The notes under the pieces were generated by a model. The model was not told the origin of the DNA. It saw only the letters and a list, made by a program, of their open reading frames with translations, and did no database searches. The translations under genes were made by a program, and so were the position numbers. Below are positions 1 through 5,803 of a stretch of DNA of 9,411 nucleotides, piece by piece. Origin of the DNA: Solirubrobacterales bacterium (GTDB lineage: Bacteria; Actinomycetota; Thermoleophilia; Solirubrobacterales; Solirubrobacteraceae); NCBI GenBank assembly GCA_015655225.1, contig JAATFK010000641.1, positions 1 to 9,411 on the forward strand, read 5' to 3'. Each line of letters starts with the position of its first letter. Position 1 is the first letter of the stretch.

Positions 1-1
1 C

Positions 2-373
2 GCCTACAACCTCGCGGTCGTCGTCGACGACGCGCAGCAGGGCGTCGAGGAGGTCGTGCGCGGCGCCGACCTGCTGGAGACGACCCACCGCCAGCTGTGG
101 CTCGCGCGGCAGCTCGGAGTCGCCGCGCCGGTCAGCTACGCGCACGTCCCGCTCGTGCTCGGTCCCGACGGCCAGCGGCTCGCCAAGCGCCACGGCGCCG
201 TCACGCTCGCGGATCTCGGCTGGAGCGGCACGGACGCGCTCGCCTGGTGCGCGCGCAGCCTCGGCCTCGCGGCGGCGGGCGAGCCGGTCTCCCCCGCCCT
301 GTTGCTGGAGCGCTTCGACCCGGCCGCGCTCCCGCGCGAGCCGACGACGTTCGCGCCCGGCGCGAGCGGCTAG
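2..373 (+). CDS. gluQRS: Glutamyl-Q tRNA(Asp) synthetase, 3' part only
   Basis: About 124 C-terminal residues are visible; the frame is open to the left edge, so the start and most of the catalytic fold lie outside the window. GluQRS is a truncated relative of glutamyl-tRNA synthetase. It activates glutamate and attaches it to the queuosine at position 34 of tRNA(Asp), in the cytosol. The visible part has the family's [15 protein letters not shown] segment, then [14 protein letters not shown], then [20 protein letters not shown], whose LAKR is the KMSKS-type ATP-binding loop. The protein stops soon after this loop, without the anticodon-binding domain of a full GltX, which is why I prefer GluQRS over GltX. 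It converges on the leftward membrane-protein gene and overlaps it by four bases at the stops. Family call is confident; the missing N-terminus, including the HIGH motif, cannot be checked. Confidence 0.88.
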   Translation, partial: AYNLAVVVDDAQQGVEEVVRGADLLETTHRQLWLARQLGVAAPVSYAHVPLVLGPDGQRLAKRHGAVTLADLGWSGTDALAWCARSLGLAAAGEPVSPALLLERFDPAALPREPTTFAPGASG

Positions 374-1476
374 CGGTCGTCGTCGCCCGGCAGCGGGACG
401 ACCGGCTCGTGCAGCGTGCGGCGCGCGAGCACGAACGCGATCGAGCCGAGCAGCGTCGGCAGCCACAGCGCGATCGCGTGGTAGACGATCACCGCCGCGG
501 TCGTGCGGCCGACCGGCGCGCCGTAGAGCGCGAGCGCGGCGACGAGGCCGCCGTCGAGCACCCCGATCCCGCCCGGGACCGGCAGCAGGTTGCCGAGGTA
601 GCCGATCAGGTAGCCGAGCACGAGCGCCGAGACGTCGAGGTCGACCCCGACCGCGTGCAGGCAGACGCCGAGCACGGCGATGTCGCAGCCGAGGTACATG
701 ACGACGCCGATCAGCCGCCAGCGGGGGTGGAGGATGTGGTGCTTGGAGTCCTCGATCGCGTCGACCGAGCCGCGCGCCAGGAGTCTGAGCCGGCCGGGGC
801 CGCCGAGCCGGTCGCGAAAGCGCGGCAGCGGCCAGAGCGCGGCGATCACGACGATCCCGAGCGCGGCCGGGATGGCGCCGAGCAGGACGCGGTCGTCGAC
901 CCCGCCCTCGATCGCGAACATGATCCCGGCGGGCACGAGCGCGACGACGTTGATCGCGCTCGTGAGCAGGAAGAGGTCGGCCGAGCGGCGCGCGATGCGG
1001 CCCCAGGAGACGCCCTTCGCGCGCAGCATCCAGGCGCCGACGGCGACCCCGCCGGCGCCGCCGACCGGCACGACCGCGCCGAACGCCAGCTCCGACAGCG
1101 CGACGCGCGCGGCGAAGCGCCGCGGCGCGCGCGAGAAGACGAGCTGGAAGGCGAGGATGTAGCCGACGCACGACAGCCATTCGAGGACGATCGCGGCGAC
1201 GACCCAGCCGACCGACATCTGCCGCAGGCGATCCTCGACGTCGTCGAGGCCGGGGACCGCCAGAAGCAGCGCCCCGACGATCACCATCAACACGACGAGC
1301 GTGATGATCCCGGTCCAGAGCCGCCGGCCCTCCTGCTTGTCGGAGGCGGCGATCTCCTCGGGCGTCGGCGGCGCCTCCTCGACGGCACCGTCCTCAGGCG
1401 TCAGGAGCGGGTCCACGCGACCGCGCAGCTCGTCGCTCGGAACGTCCTCGGAAGGCGAGGGCTGCGCGCGCGTCAC
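370..1476 (-). CDS. UPF0104 / lysylphosphatidylglycerol-synthase-TM family membrane protein (flippase-like)
   Basis: A 368-residue integral membrane protein with about eight or nine hydrophobic segments, roughly at residues 52-74, 88-113, 125-150, 168-189, 197-215, 255-276, 282-304 and 326-350. The motif [14 protein letters not shown] (about 297-310) is typical of the UPF0104/LPG_synthase_TM family, related to the membrane half of MprF and to AglD. Members are linked to lipid or lipid-linked glycan flipping, but the substrate here cannot be read from sequence. No C-terminal aminoacyl-transferase domain follows, so it is not a full MprF. The first 50 residues form an acidic, Pro-rich, presumably cytosolic extension. 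The start is GTG (codon at 1474-1476); an ATG at 1482-1484 is out of frame. No clear ribosome site precedes it. It lies 57 bases downstream of the helicase on the same strand, with a hairpin between, so it may be read partly from the helicase promoter. Confidence 0.82.
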   Translation of the reverse strand: MTRAQPSPSEDVPSDELRGRVDPLLTPEDGAVEEAPPTPEEIAASDKQEGRRLWTGIITLVVLMVIVGALLLAVPGLDDVEDRLRQMSVGWVVAAIVLEWLSCVGYILAFQLVFSRAPRRFAARVALSELAFGAVVPVGGAGGVAVGAWMLRAKGVSWGRIARRSADLFLLTSAINVVALVPAGIMFAIEGGVDDRVLLGAIPAALGIVVIAALWPLPRFRDRLGGPGRLRLLARGSVDAIEDSKHHILHPRWRLIGVVMYLGCDIAVLGVCLHAVGVDLDVSALVLGYLIGYLGNLLPVPGGIGVLDGGLVAALALYGAPVGRTTAAVIVYHAIALWLPTLLGSIAFVLARRTLHEPVVPLPGDDDR

Positions 1477-1494
1477 GTGGACATGGTGCCCGAC

Positions 1495-1521
1495 GGGGGC
1501 GGTCGCTATCCGGCCGCCCCC
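1495..1521 (-). terminator. GC hairpin between helicase and membrane-protein genes (possible terminator or attenuator)
   Basis: GGGGGCGG (1495-1502) and CCGCCCCC (1514-1521) are perfect 8-base complements around an 11-base loop. The hairpin begins 12 bases past the helicase stop and ends 18 bases before the GTG start of the next gene. No U-tract follows on either strand, so it is not a classical intrinsic terminator. High-GC actinobacteria often use such stems, and it could also act as an attenuator or as 3'-end protection for the helicase mRNA. Confidence 0.5.
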
Positions 1522-1533
1522 TGGGACGTTGCT

Positions 1534-2757
1534 CTACCGAGCGGTGCGGGAGCCGCGACCGCGACCGCCGCGGCGGCTGCCGCCGCCACCGCCCTGGCGC
1601 GGCGCGCTCGCCGGACGGGCGTGGCGTGAGGGGGCGATGTCGATGCGGAAGCCGCCTCTGGCGAACTCGCGCTCGAGGCCGAGGTCGGCCGCGATCCGGC
1701 CCATGTCGCGCGCCTGGTCGTCGAGCACGAACGTGACGCCGACGCCGGTCGCGCCGGCCCGGCCGGTGCGGCCGACGCGGTGGACGTAGCCCTCGCGGTC
1801 CTCCGGCGCGTCGAACTGGATCACGTGGCTGACGCCGCTGACGTCGATGCCGCGGGCGGCGACGTCGGTCGCCACCAGCACGTCGACGTCGCCGCGCTCG
1901 AAGCGGGCGAGCGCGCGCTCGCGCTGGCCCTGCGTCTTGTCGCCGTGCATCGCGACGGCCGGCAGGTCCTCGCGGGCGAGGCGTCTGACGAGCCGGTCGG
2001 CGCCGCGCTTGGTGCGGACGAAGACGAGCGTCAGGCCGCGCTCGGGCTCGCGCAGCTCGTCGACCAGGTGGTCGAGCTTGCGCTCGTGCAGGACCGGCAG
2101 GAAGCGGTGGTCGATCTTGGCGGCCTTGTTCGGCTCCGGCTCCAGCTCGTGGCGGCGCGCGTCGCTCGTGTACTCCTTCGCGATGCGGTCGACCTCGCCT
2201 CTCAGCGTGGCCGAGAAGAGCATCGTCTGCCGCGTCGTGTTGCAGGCGCGGACGATCCGGTCGACGGCCGGGCGGAAGCCCATGTCGAGCATCCGGTCGG
2301 CCTCGTCGAGGACGAGCAGCTTGATCTTGTCGAGCGAGACGGCGCGGCGGGCCATCAGGTCCTCGAGCCGGCCCGGGGTCGCGACGAGGATGTGGGATCT
2401 GCGGGCGGCTCTCGCCTGGCGCTCGATCCCGACGCCGCCGTAGACGGCGGTGATCGAGAGGGCGCGGGCGTGCGCGATCTCGCGCAGCTCGTCGACGATC
2501 TGGCCGGCGAGCTCGCGCGTCGGGGCCAGCACGAGGGCGGACGGACGGGCGTCGGTCGCCTCGATCAGGTCCATCATCGGCACGCCGAAGGCGAGCGTCT
2601 TGCCGCTGCCGGTCGGTGACTGGATCAGCACGTCGTGGCCGTCGAGCACGTCCGGGACGACCATCTGCTGGATCGGAAAGGCTTCGGTGTAGCCGCGCTT
2701 GCTGAGCGCGTCCACGACCGCTGACGAACTGCCGAGGTCGGCAAATGACTGCGACAT
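1534..2757 (-). CDS. DEAD-box ATP-dependent RNA helicase (RhlE/DeaD-like)
   Basis: A 407-residue superfamily-2 RNA helicase, expected to unwind RNA duplexes in the cytosol during ribosome assembly or mRNA turnover. All core motifs are visible: Q motif around F5 and GYTEAFPIQ (22-30), Walker A SPTGSGKT (47-54), PTREL (79-83), TPGR (127-130), DEAD (151-154), SAT (182-184), ATDVAARGID (296-305) and HRVGRTGR (326-333). The tail after about residue 380 is Gly/Arg-rich (GGGGGSRRGGRGRGSR), like RGG-type RNA-binding tails. It lacks the long C-terminal RNA-binding domain of DeaD/DbpA, so a short RhlE-like enzyme is the closest description. I chose the ATG at 2755-2757 because GAAGGAG lies 8 bases upstream. 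A GTG at 2797-2799 would add 14 residues, but they would be encoded by the hairpin and the Shine-Dalgarno site. The leader is strongly structured (separate entry), suggesting control of translation. Confidence 0.95.
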   Translation of the reverse strand: MSQSFADLGSSSAVVDALSKRGYTEAFPIQQMVVPDVLDGHDVLIQSPTGSGKTLAFGVPMMDLIEATDARPSALVLAPTRELAGQIVDELREIAHARALSITAVYGGVGIERQARAARRSHILVATPGRLEDLMARRAVSLDKIKLLVLDEADRMLDMGFRPAVDRIVRACNTTRQTMLFSATLRGEVDRIAKEYTSDARRHELEPEPNKAAKIDHRFLPVLHERKLDHLVDELREPERGLTLVFVRTKRGADRLVRRLAREDLPAVAMHGDKTQGQRERALARFERGDVDVLVATDVAARGIDVSGVSHVIQFDAPEDREGYVHRVGRTGRAGATGVGVTFVLDDQARDMGRIAADLGLEREFARGGFRIDIAPSRHARPASAPRQGGGGGSRRGGRGRGSRTAR

Positions 2758-2763
2758 TGGTGT

Positions 2764-2831
2764 TGCTCCTTCTCGTGCTCCCGCATGGGGCTGGAGCACG
2801 CACGATTCGGGAGATTCCCTGACCCGAATCG
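2764..2831 (-). promoter_or_regulatory. Structured mRNA leader of the helicase: two tandem hairpins plus alternative SD-masking pairing
   Basis: On the minus strand the leader reads: hairpin A, CGATTCGGG, 11-base loop, CCCGAATCG (2831 to 2803; 9 perfect pairs); two bases; hairpin B, CGTGCTCC, 11-base loop, GGAGCACG (2800 to 2774; 8 perfect pairs); one base; then the Shine-Dalgarno site. The 5' arm of hairpin B contains TGCTCC, which can pair with GGAGCA in its own 3' arm or with the second GGAGCA at the Shine-Dalgarno site (2769 to 2764). These pairings exclude each other. In hairpin A, GGGA-ATC-TCCC (2819 to 2809) is a competing small stem. The pairings are seen directly; that they regulate translation is inference. 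I do not recognise a named riboswitch or Rfam family. Confidence 0.55.
2766..2772 (-). promoter_or_regulatory. Shine-Dalgarno site of the helicase gene
   Basis: On the minus strand GAAGGAG sits 8 bases before the ATG at 2755-2757. It is the strongest ribosome binding site in the window and fixes the helicase start. It lies one base after the 3' arm of the upstream hairpin. The overlapping hexamer GGAGCA (minus-strand reading of 2764-2769) repeats the sequence of that arm, so the site could be masked by alternative pairing. Confidence 0.8.
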
Positions 2832-2903
2832 CGCCGAGAGCGCACCTCGAAGACCAGAACCTCGCGGGCGACGGCGCCGCCCGTGTGGATCACGGTAGCA
2901 GCA

Positions 2904-2940
2904 GCGGGCGTTTTCGACCCGCTTCCGACCCGCGAGTCGG
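2904..2940 (-). terminator. Possible terminator region after the lipoprotein gene
   Basis: Two short stems lie 15-50 bases past the lipoprotein stop: CCGAC/GTCGG (2925-2929 with 2936-2940, 6-base loop) and GCGGG/CCCGC (2904-2908 with 2918-2922, 9-base loop). The second carries AAAA in its minus-strand loop, and there is no U-tract. The same stretch must also hold the helicase promoter; a TACCGT-like -10 (minus strand, about 2891-2896) is possible but lacks a convincing -35. The rest of the 197-base gap (2758-2954) holds the helicase leader. Confidence 0.3.
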
Positions 2941-2954
2941 GCGCCCCGGGCGGC

Positions 2955-3545
2955 CTACGGACTGGCGGTGAAGCTGACGCTCGCGCCGTCGCTGCCGGAG
3001 CAGGTGACGGCCGCGCTCTCGCCCGACATGCTGCCGGAGCAGCTGTAGCCGGAGGCGGTGATCGAGCTGTTCGGCGCGGCGCCGCCCTGGACCTGGTCGA
3101 ACCAGGCGGTGGCGACGTCGCGCGCCTGGCCGCAGTCGGTGCCGGTCGCCTGCACGCCCTTGACGAAGCCGCCGATCGCGCCCGGGCAGCCGGTCGGGCC
3201 GGCGCCGGCGCCGCCGGAGGACGGCTGCGTGATCGTGTCGGCGGGCGTCGTGTTCGACGGCGGCGGCGCGGTCGTGCGGGTCGTCTTCGGGGTCGTCGGC
3301 GTCGTCGCCGTGGTGGTCGTCGTCGTCGTTCTGACCGTCGTCGTCGGGGTCGTTCTCGTGGTCACCGTGGGCGTCGTCTGCGTCATCGGCTCGGGGGCCG
3401 TCGCGACCGGGCGGGTGCTCGTCAGAGCGGGGTCGCTGACCGTGCCGACGTCCGCGCTGTCGGAGCCGGAGCCGCCGCAGGCGGCGACCCCGAAGCCGAG
3501 CGCCAGCAGCGCCGGAACGAGGCAGAAGGTGCGAATTCGGGCCAT
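2955..3545 (-). CDS. Thr-rich lipoprotein with a small four-cysteine C-terminal domain
   Basis: A 196-residue secreted protein of unknown function. Residues 1-22 form a lipoprotein signal peptide: basic MARIR, a hydrophobic core, then VAAC with C23 as the predicted lipidated cysteine. A low-complexity tether follows (about 30-117), rich in Thr, Pro and Ser, with seven consecutive Thr at 73-79. The tether would hold the C-terminal domain away from the membrane and could be O-glycosylated. The C-terminal domain (about 118-196) has four cysteines, C120, C138, C169 and C182, which could form two disulfides outside the cell, and includes the TDCGQARDVATAWFDQV helix. Similar small modules occur at the ends of actinobacterial secreted proteins, but I cannot assign a function. 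There is no Shine-Dalgarno site; a -10 hexamer ends 6 bases before the ATG, so the mRNA is probably leaderless. It is divergent from padR and may share its control region. Confidence 0.82.
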   Translation of the reverse strand: MARIRTFCLVPALLALGFGVAACGGSGSDSADVGTVSDPALTSTRPVATAPEPMTQTTPTVTTRTTPTTTVRTTTTTTTATTPTTPKTTRTTAPPPSNTTPADTITQPSSGGAGAGPTGCPGAIGGFVKGVQATGTDCGQARDVATAWFDQVQGGAAPNSSITASGYSCSGSMSGESAAVTCSGSDGASVSFTASP

Positions 3546-3551
3546 GGGGGC

Positions 3552-3557
3552 ACTGTA
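3552..3557 (-). promoter_or_regulatory. -10 box of the lipoprotein gene, predicted leaderless promoter
   Basis: The minus strand reads TACAGT, then six bases, then the ATG at 3543-3545. A start about seven bases after the -10 box would fall on the A of ATG, giving a leaderless mRNA. This fits the absence of any Shine-Dalgarno site. No good TTGACA-like -35 was seen at 16-18 bases. Confidence 0.5.
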
Positions 3558-3586
3558 GCGAGCGTCGATTTCGGAACCCGTTCTCC

Positions 3587-3626
3587 CGCTTCAGCAGTAG
3601 CGCTCCGAGCGCGCTTCAGGTACATT
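3587..3626 (+). promoter_or_regulatory. Likely padR operon promoter with a dyad and direct repeats
   Basis: TACATT (3621-3626) is a plausible -10 box; no clear -35 is visible at normal spacing. Just upstream is the dyad GCGCT-CCG-AGCGC (3600-3612), flanked by direct repeats of CGCTTCAG at 3587-3594 and 3612-3619, 25 bases apart. The position between the divergent lipoprotein and padR genes suits an operator for PadR autorepression, but the dyad does not match the AT-rich ATGT/ACAT pattern known for some PadR sites. Confidence 0.35.
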
Positions 3627-3685
3627 CGCGTCCCCGGATGAGCACAATTCCGGTCAGGGGCGGAGACAAGGGCACGGGCGACACG

Positions 3686-4291
3686 ATGTCGATGAAATAC
3701 GCAGTGTTGGGACTGCTCGCGCAGCGTCGCGGCTACGGCTACGACCTCGTGCAGCGCTTCGAGGAGCAGGTCGGCTCCGGCTGGCAGCTGAACGCCGGCG
3801 CGGTCTACGTCGCGCTCGACAAGCTCGAGCAGGAGGGGCTCGTCCGGCCGGTGCCGAACGACGACGGCGCGCCGCTCACGCGGCGCCGGACCGTGCGCGG
3901 CGCTCCGCGCGTGATCTACGAGGCGACGCCGACCGGACTCGACCGCTTCGAGGAGTGGATGAGCACCCGCTCGAACCTCTCGCCGCTGCGCGAGGAGCTG
4001 CACCTGAAGCTCGCGCTCTCGCGTCCGCGCAACCTCGACCGGCTGATCGAGGTGACCTACGAGCAGGAGCAGGCGTGCCTCGACCGGCTGGAGCAGTCGC
4101 GCGGGCAGCAGCGGCCGCTGGAGGAGCTGCTGAGCGGCGGCGACGCATGGCCGGCGATCGCGAGCGTGATGGTCCGCGACGCGGAGCTGGCGCACCTGGA
4201 GGCGACGGTCGAGTGGCTGCGTCGCGTCCGCGAGGGCATGCGCATGCTGCAGGAGCGGCCCGAGGGGCTCCCGGCGCAGCGCATGAGATGA
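3686..4291 (+). CDS. PadR-family transcriptional regulator
   Basis: A 201-residue cytosolic repressor-type protein. The N-terminal winged helix-turn-helix (about 3-90) starts with MKYAVLGLLAQRRGYGYDLVQRF, typical of PadR; NAGAVYVALDKLEQEGLV (36-53) is the recognition-helix region. The wing (about 57-75) is longer than usual and Arg-rich (RRRTVRGAPR). The second half (about 95-180) is the helical dimerisation part (Vir_act_alpha_C type) with a long Glu/Arg-rich coiled region. PadR proteins usually repress neighbouring transport or stress genes and release DNA on binding a ligand. I chose ATG 3686 because the family motif begins there. An upstream ATG at 3638 lies close to the predicted transcription start, but its 16 codons include ACA, ATT, AGG and GGA, unlike the rest of the gene. 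The stop overlaps the next gene's start as ATGA, implying translational coupling to the exporter it probably regulates. Confidence 0.9.
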   Translation: MSMKYAVLGLLAQRRGYGYDLVQRFEEQVGSGWQLNAGAVYVALDKLEQEGLVRPVPNDDGAPLTRRRTVRGAPRVIYEATPTGLDRFEEWMSTRSNLSPLREELHLKLALSRPRNLDRLIEVTYEQEQACLDRLEQSRGQQRPLEELLSGGDAWPAIASVMVRDAELAHLEATVEWLRRVREGMRMLQERPEGLPAQRMR

Positions 4292-5046
4292 CGGTCCTCT
4301 CGCTCGACGGCGTGGCGAAGCGATACGTGCGGGGCGACCGCGAGATCGTCGCGCTCGACGGCGTCTCGGTCGACCTCGCGAAGGGGGACTTCGTCGCCGT
4401 CTCGGGCCGCAGCCGCTCCGGCAAGACGACGCTGCTGCGGATCGCCGCCGGGATCGAGGTGCCGGACGCGGGCAGCGTCCGCTTCGACGGCGAGGAGCTG
4501 GCGACGCTCTCGCGCAAGCGCCGCGCCCGGCTGCTGCTGGAGGAGATCGGCTGCGTCTGGCAGGGCGGCCGGATCACGCACGGGCTGTCGGTCCGCGACC
4601 ACGTCGCGCTCCCGCTGCTGAAGAGCCAGAGCCACTCGCAGGCGCGGCGCCGCGCCAACGCGATGCTCGAGCGCGTCGGCGCGCAGGGCTGCGCGCGGGC
4701 GCAGTGGCACGAGTTGAGCGACGGCGACCGGACGCGCGTCGCGCTGGCGCACGCGCTCGTCCGCGCGCCGCGGCTGCTGCTCGCCGACGAGCCGACCGTC
4801 AACCTCAACATGCTCGAGCGCGAGCAGCTCGTCGGGCTGCTGCGCTCGGTCGCGCAGGACGGGGGCGTGACGGTCCTGATGACGGCGCCCGACGCTCCCG
4901 CGACGGTGCACTCGAACCGCACGATGTCGATCGACGCCGGCCGCCTGATCAAGCCGACCTCGGAGCGCCGGCGCAGCCCGGAGGGCCCCGGCGCCGTGAT
5001 CCCGTTCCCCGCCGCCGGCGAGCGGCGCTCCGACCGCAGCGCCTGA
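4288..5046 (+). CDS. ABC transporter ATP-binding protein 1, degenerate (MacB/LolD-like)
   Basis: A 252-residue cytosolic nucleotide-binding subunit of a MacB/LolD-type system. Present: Walker A GRSRSGKT (40-47, with Arg at two positions that are usually Pro and Gly), Q-loop Q92, Walker B LLLADEP with the catalytic-type E168. Altered: the signature is LSDGD (143-147) instead of LSGGQ/E; the D-loop is NLN (172-174), with Asn where Asp is expected; and the switch region reads MTAPDA (198-203), with Ala where the normal THD has His. It therefore probably binds ATP but may be poor at hydrolysis. An Arg/Pro-rich tail follows residue 219 and contains GAVIPFP (235-241). Its start overlaps the padR stop by four bases with no Shine-Dalgarno site. 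It is followed by a canonical ATPase and a single double-length permease, so an asymmetric ATPase heterodimer is the likely assembly. Confidence 0.88.
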   Translation: MTVLSLDGVAKRYVRGDREIVALDGVSVDLAKGDFVAVSGRSRSGKTTLLRIAAGIEVPDAGSVRFDGEELATLSRKRRARLLLEEIGCVWQGGRITHGLSVRDHVALPLLKSQSHSQARRRANAMLERVGAQGCARAQWHELSDGDRTRVALAHALVRAPRLLLADEPTVNLNMLEREQLVGLLRSVAQDGGVTVLMTAPDAPATVHSNRTMSIDAGRLIKPTSERRRSPEGPGAVIPFPAAGERRSDRSA

Positions 5047-5058
5047 ACGACCACGCGC

Positions 5059-5799
5059 ATGCTCGAACTGCGCGGCGTCAGCAAGCACTACACCGCCCCC
5101 GACGGCGACCGCGTCCGCGCCGTCGACGGCGTCTCGCTGACGCTGCGCGACCACGAGCTGCTGGCGCTCTACGGGCCGAGCGGGTCGGGCAAGACGACGC
5201 TGCTGCTGCTCGCCGCCGGGCTCACGCGCCCGGACGCCGGGACGGTCTGCTTCGACGGCCACGACCTCGCGCGCCTGTCGCGCCGCGACGCCGCCCGCCA
5301 CCGCCTCACGACCGTCGGCTTCGTCTTCCAGACGCTGCGGCTCGTGCCCGGCCTGACGGCGATCGACAACGCCGCGCTGAAGCTGATGGCGGCGGGCGCG
5401 ACGCGGCGCGAGGCGCGCCGCGAGGTCGCGCCGCTGCTGGAGCGGCTCGGGATCGGCGGACGCGCCGACCAGCCGGCGGCGGAGCTGTCGGTCGGCGAGC
5501 GCCAGCGCGTCGCGATCGCCCGCGCGCTCTCGAACGGGCCGCGGCTCGTGCTCGCCGACGAGCCGACCGGCAGCCTCGACTCGCGTCGCGCGAGCGAGGT
5601 GCTCGCGCTGCTGGCGGCGATCGCGGCCGAGCGGTCGATCGCGATCGCGATCGTGACGCACGACCCGGCGGCCGCCGCCTCGGCGACGCGCGCGCTGCGG
5701 TTGCACGACGGGCACCTGGAGCCGCTCGCGGCGGGGGCGGCCGCGGAGGCGGTCGAACCGCCGGCCGTGGTCCCGGCGCCGCTCGGCGAGCGCGGCTGA
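5059..5799 (+). CDS. ABC transporter ATP-binding protein 2, canonical (MacB/LolD-like)
   Basis: A 246-residue nucleotide-binding subunit with intact motifs: Walker A GPSGSGKT (39-46), Q-loop Q91, signature LSVGE (143-147), Walker B LVLADEP with E168, D-loop SLD (172-174) and switch His in VTHD (H201). It should hydrolyse ATP and power the permease encoded directly after it. The C-terminal 25 residues are Ala/Pro-rich and look disordered. It begins 12 bases after ATPase 1 and ends 4 bases before the permease, with no clear ribosome site at either junction, so translation is probably coupled through the operon. Compared with ATPase 1 it is the better-conserved partner. The family (MacB, LolD, FtsE and BceA relatives) works with FtsX-fold permeases in mechanical extrusion or signalling rather than classic channel-type transport; the substrate is unknown. 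Confidence 0.93.
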   Translation: MLELRGVSKHYTAPDGDRVRAVDGVSLTLRDHELLALYGPSGSGKTTLLLLAAGLTRPDAGTVCFDGHDLARLSRRDAARHRLTTVGFVFQTLRLVPGLTAIDNAALKLMAAGATRREARREVAPLLERLGIGGRADQPAAELSVGERQRVAIARALSNGPRLVLADEPTGSLDSRRASEVLALLAAIAAERSIAIAIVTHDPAAAASATRALRLHDGHLEPLAAGAAAEAVEPPAVVPAPLGERG

Positions 5800-5803
5800 C
5801 CGG

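Noticed and set aside
97..1629. A 510-codon rightward open frame rich in Arg, Asp and Ala
   Set aside because: It is out of frame with gluQRS and antisense to the flippase-like gene. The composition is typical of a high-GC shadow frame and no domain is visible.
2758..2799. An upstream GTG start at 2797-2799 for the helicase
   Set aside because: The extra residues would be encoded by hairpin B and the Shine-Dalgarno site, and the Q motif is already complete from the ATG at 2755-2757.
1394..2893. A 499-codon leftward open frame across the helicase gene
   Set aside because: It is a second reading of the helicase region in another frame, Arg/Pro-rich; the helicase frame has all motifs and a good ribosome site.
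3283..3330. GTCGTC-rich stretch resembling a microsatellite
   Set aside because: It is the reverse complement of Thr codons in the lipoprotein tether; the repeats are imperfect and coding.
5636..5653. Tandem GATCGC repeats forming overlapping palindromes
   Set aside because: They encode the Ile/Ala beta strand before the switch His of ATPase 2 and arise from codon bias; no sign of a separate role.
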